A stretch of 7,034 nucleotides of DNA from the NCBI GenBank assembly GCA_021324035.1, contig JAJPJU010000236.1, positions 1 to 7,034 on the forward strand, in the 5' to 3' direction. Positions within the stretch are counted from its first letter, which is position 1; every line of letters begins with the position of its first letter. The notes under the pieces were generated by a model. That model worked only from the letters and a program-made list of their open reading frames with translations. It was not told the origin of the DNA and made no database searches. Source of the stretch: Spartobacteria bacterium. GTDB taxonomy: Bacteria; Verrucomicrobiota; Verrucomicrobiia; Chthoniobacterales; UBA10450. Shown here one piece after another: positions 5,095 through 7,034 of this stretch. The position numbers and the translations under genes are program-made.

Positions 5095-6102
5095 TTACTT
5101 CGGTTCGTCCGCAACTTTCAAAACAATCTTACCTCGGGTGTGATGCGTCCCAACCTCTTCCTGCGCCTTTCGGGCTTCGCTTAACCGAAGTGTTTGAGTT
5201 ACTACGACCCTGAGCTTCTTCGCATCGAACAGCTTCGTTAGTTCTGGAAGCGACGACCACCCAGCGGCGGCAAGTGGCGGCGCCTGGATGCCATACTGTT
5301 GCGCCTTGGCTGTATCCGCAGGTCCAATGATCGAAACCAGGAATCCGTCTTTCTTCACCACCGCGTAATCCCGGTCGAGAATTTCTCTGCTGGCGGCTTC
5401 CAGCACTACATCGACATTTTTGACCACGTCTTCAAATTTCTGCTTGGTGTAATCGATGGCTACATCGGCGCCAAGTTCTCTGAGCAAATCCTGATTGGCA
5501 GTCGATGCCGTTGCGTAAACTTTGGCGCCACGCAATTTCGCGATCTGAATAGCGAAACTTCCCACGCCCCCGGAACCGCCCTGGATCAATACGGTTTGCC
5601 CGACACCTAAATGTGCTGTCTCGACGAGCGCGTTCCACGCAGTCCTTGCTGCAACCGGTACAGCCGCGGCCTGAATGAAATCCAGCGAAGCCGGTTTTAG
5701 AGCGATGTTTTTCTCAGCGGCGACGGCATATTCCGCATAACCGCCATTGTTCACATTACCGTAAACAGCGTCGCCCTTTTTTAACTTGGTAGCACCGGGT
5801 CCTATCTGCTCGACAATGCCCGCGATATCGCGGCCCGGGATCACGGGCAGCGTCGGTGTCCCAAACTTTCCGCTGCGCACGTAAGTGTCGACGGGATTCA
5901 CGCCGGCGGCGATCACTCGGACCAGGACTTCGTTTTCCTTAGGCTCGGGACGGGCCACATCTTCATATTTTAAGACCTCGGGTCCGCCGAATTCATGAGC
6001 CACGACTGCTTTCATCGTTGCCGGATTTGTTTGCGCGAACACGGCAGTCAGTGCGCAACTCACGACAACAAATACGGCGTTAAAGAGAAATTCCTTCTTC
6101 AT
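5095..6102 (-). CDS. Quinone oxidoreductase-like MDR protein with signal peptide, copy 2 (335 aa)
   Basis: This is the paralogue of the downstream gene, collinear over its whole length and ending in the same HTRGKIVLKV-x-DEPK tail. The catalytic core starts at Met30 (MKAVVAHEFGGPEVLKYEDV). It includes the quinone-reductase-like segment NPVDTYVRSG (69-78) and the nucleotide-binding motif G175-G-S-G-G-V-G181. It lacks zinc-binding cysteines. In front of the core is a signal peptide with KKEF, a hydrophobic core and a likely cut after VFA at residue 23, followed by QTNPAT. The ATG at 6102 has no clear Shine-Dalgarno sequence. It is the first gene of the minus-strand operon and diverges from the 6173 gene over a 70-base promoter region. 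In copy 1 the equivalent of NPVDTYVRSG is NSFDGNLLAG, so the two copies may differ in substrate. Confidence 0.9.
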   Translation of the reverse strand: MKKEFLFNAVFVVVSCALTAVFAQTNPATMKAVVAHEFGGPEVLKYEDVARPEPKENEVLVRVIAAGVNPVDTYVRSGKFGTPTLPVIPGRDIAGIVEQIGPGATKLKKGDAVYGNVNNGGYAEYAVAAEKNIALKPASLDFIQAAAVPVAARTAWNALVETAHLGVGQTVLIQGGSGGVGSFAIQIAKLRGAKVYATASTANQDLLRELGADVAIDYTKQKFEDVVKNVDVVLEAASREILDRDYAVVKKDGFLVSIIGPADTAKAQQYGIQAPPLAAAGWSSLPELTKLFDAKKLRVVVTQTLRLSEARKAQEEVGTHHTRGKIVLKVADEPK

Positions 6103-6172
6103 AAGGTTTTGGCCGGCAAAGCGTGAATTAAATCCTGTTCATGGTGTGTAGGATTCTGCAAGCTCCAGCGCC

Positions 6173-6646
6173 ATGAAGATACGCATTCTTACGATTATCG
6201 CATTAACTTGCAGCCTGTCAGGGGTTTGCCTCGCTCAAAGTTCACCGGCGACTGCCGCGAAAACAACCGGTGGAAGCAACGCGCCCTACAACGAAGGATC
6301 GGTTTGGCAGTTATCGATGATCAAAACCAGGGCCGGACTCAGTGATGAATACTTCAAGCAAATCACCGGCACGGTGAAACCGGTCTACGAGGAAGCAAAG
6401 AAGCAAAAGATCATTCTCAGTTACAAAATTCTCGACGGCGAAGCCTCCGGCCGGGACGACTTCAACATTTTGATTCTGGTCGAATATCCAAATTACGCAG
6501 CGCTCGATTCATTGCGCGACAAAATGGATCCAGTGCTTACCAAAGTGATGGGTTCGCAGGATCAACGAAAGGACCTGATGGTAAAACGTTTGGATGTTCG
6601 CGAGATCATCGGCACCAAAACGATGCGGGAAATCACGCTGAAGTAG
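6173..6646 (+). CDS. Small exported protein, possible dimeric alpha/beta-barrel type (157 aa)
   Basis: The ATG at 6173 gives MKIR, a hydrophobic core and a likely signal peptidase I cut after CLA at residue 21. The cysteine before the cut (SGVC) does not fit a lipobox. A Ser/Thr/Ala/Gly linker (about 22-40) leads to a roughly 115-residue domain. Its order of strand (VWQLSMIKTRAG), helix, strand (KIILSYKIL) and strand-helix (FNILILVEYPNYAAL) is like proteins of the dimeric alpha/beta-barrel (NIPSNAP/EthD-like) group. It resembles exported hypothetical proteins common in soil bacteria. The fold is my inference from pattern, and no catalytic residue can be named. The gene is divergent from the oxidoreductase operon, which hints at shared control. 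Its TAG stop lies inside a palindromic module. Confidence 0.8.
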   Translation: MKIRILTIIALTCSLSGVCLAQSSPATAAKTTGGSNAPYNEGSVWQLSMIKTRAGLSDEYFKQITGTVKPVYEEAKKQKIILSYKILDGEASGRDDFNILILVEYPNYAALDSLRDKMDPVLTKVMGSQDQRKDLMVKRLDVREIIGTKTMREITLK

Positions 6647-6685
6647 GTGGGGACATCCGCGGACGCCGGAGCGCGGCGTCCCTAC
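6643..6685. terminator. Palindromic module between convergent genes, likely bidirectional terminator
   Basis: GGACGCCG (6661-6668) and CGGCGTCC (6674-6681) form a perfect 8-bp stem with a 5-base loop. An outer pair, GTAGG (6643-6647) and CCTAC (6681-6685), frames it. The TAG stops of both convergent genes fall in these outer arms. The GC-rich hairpin lacks a long U-run on either strand, so termination is inferred from position more than from sequence. Its compact, symmetrical form suggests a mobile or dispersed repeat unit. Confidence 0.55.
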
Positions 6686-7034
6686 TCCATCCACGGCAAC
6701 GCATCGAGATCAACGTTGCCGCCGGTCAGGATGATTCCGGCGCGTCTACCGGCGAGATCGATCTTACCATCGGCAATCGCCGCGAATGGAACCGACGCCG
6801 ACGCTTCGACGACAATCTTCATTGTCTCCCAGATCGTCCTCATGGCAGCGACGATCGATTCCTCGCTCACCGTGACGACGTCATCGACGTAACGTTGAAT
6901 GATTGGAAAAGTTTGCTCGCCAACGTTGGTGCGCAACCCGTCAGCGATCGTGAATTTCTTTTCGGTCACGAGCCGCTTTCGGGCGTGAAACGATTGCGCG
7001 GTGTCGTCAGCGTTTGCCGGCTCGGCGGCGATGA
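6682..7034 (-). CDS. Threonine dehydratase / serine racemase family PLP enzyme, C-terminal part (partial)
   Basis: The minus-strand frame is open from the window edge to the TAG at 6682-6684, so at least 116 C-terminal residues are present. They read like fold-type II PLP enzymes that deaminate or racemise Thr/Ser: AAEPANADDTAQSF, TIADGLRTNVGEQTFP, VDDVVTVSEESIVAAMR, then IILTGGNVDLDALPW. By family knowledge the Thr of LTGGN corresponds to the residue contacting the PLP pyridine nitrogen. The PLP lysine and the glycine-rich phosphate loop lie beyond the window. There is no ACT regulatory domain, since the protein ends right after the catalytic domain. This favours a catabolic threonine ammonia-lyase or serine racemase over the biosynthetic form. 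A GTG at 6969 is an internal valine, not a start. Confidence 0.9.
   Translation of the reverse strand, partial: IAAEPANADDTAQSFHARKRLVTEKKFTIADGLRTNVGEQTFPIIQRYVDDVVTVSEESIVAAMRTIWETMKIVVEASASVPFAAIADGKIDLAGRRAGIILTGGNVDLDALPWME

Noticed and set aside
6103..6172. Sigma-70 promoters in the divergent 70-base region
   Set aside because: AT-rich patches are present, but no -35/-10 pair has acceptable spacing on either strand.
6647..6892. An 81-codon plus-strand frame opposite the PLP-enzyme gene
   Set aside because: It begins in the palindromic module and runs antisense to a strongly recognised enzyme C-terminus.

Overview
The window looks like chromosomal DNA from a free-living, probably soil, bacterium. 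Base composition is moderately GC-rich by eye. Most start codons lack a clear Shine-Dalgarno sequence. Six of the eight complete genes begin with an export signal, and the intergenic spaces hold short tandem heptamers and palindromic modules. This style recalls Verrucomicrobiota (Chthoniobacterales-like) or Acidobacteriota, but that is an impression, not a proven assignment. There is no phage, transposase, CRISPR, tRNA or rRNA signal.

Layout, left to right. At 1-25 (minus) lies the first eight codons of a gene with a Rossmann-type or racemase-type N-terminus. At 63-827 (minus) is an exported protein of unknown family. A short divergent promoter region (828-939) contains a perfect 7-bp inverted repeat. 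At 940-2715 (plus) is a secreted DUF885-type putative metallopeptidase. It runs into a small lipoprotein gene (2733-3125), whose borders and signal peptide are made of 7-bp tandem repeats. At 3203-3484 (plus) is a small hypothetical ORF whose 3' part overlaps a block of competing hairpins. At 3514-4020 (minus) is a one-TM hypothetical protein. At 4078-5091 and 5095-6102 (both minus) is a tandem pair of paralogous quinone-oxidoreductase-like MDR enzymes, each carrying an N-terminal signal peptide. At 6173-6646 (plus, divergent from the pair) is a small exported protein. A palindromic module (6643-6685) supplies the stop codons of that gene and of the convergent gene at the right edge, the C-terminal part of a threonine dehydratase/serine racemase family enzyme.

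How the genes work together: the DUF885 gene and the lipoprotein gene are probably one transcript, with a 4-base GTGA overlap available for coupling. The two oxidoreductase genes are 3 bases apart and clearly an operon, possibly continuing into the 3514-4020 gene. No metabolic pathway can be assembled from the window. The less ordinary content is (a) the heptamer arrays woven into the lipoprotein gene, (b) nucleotide-dependent oxidoreductases that appear to be exported, and (c) palindromic modules that act as gene ends. I do not see a convincing new multi-gene defence or biosynthetic system.
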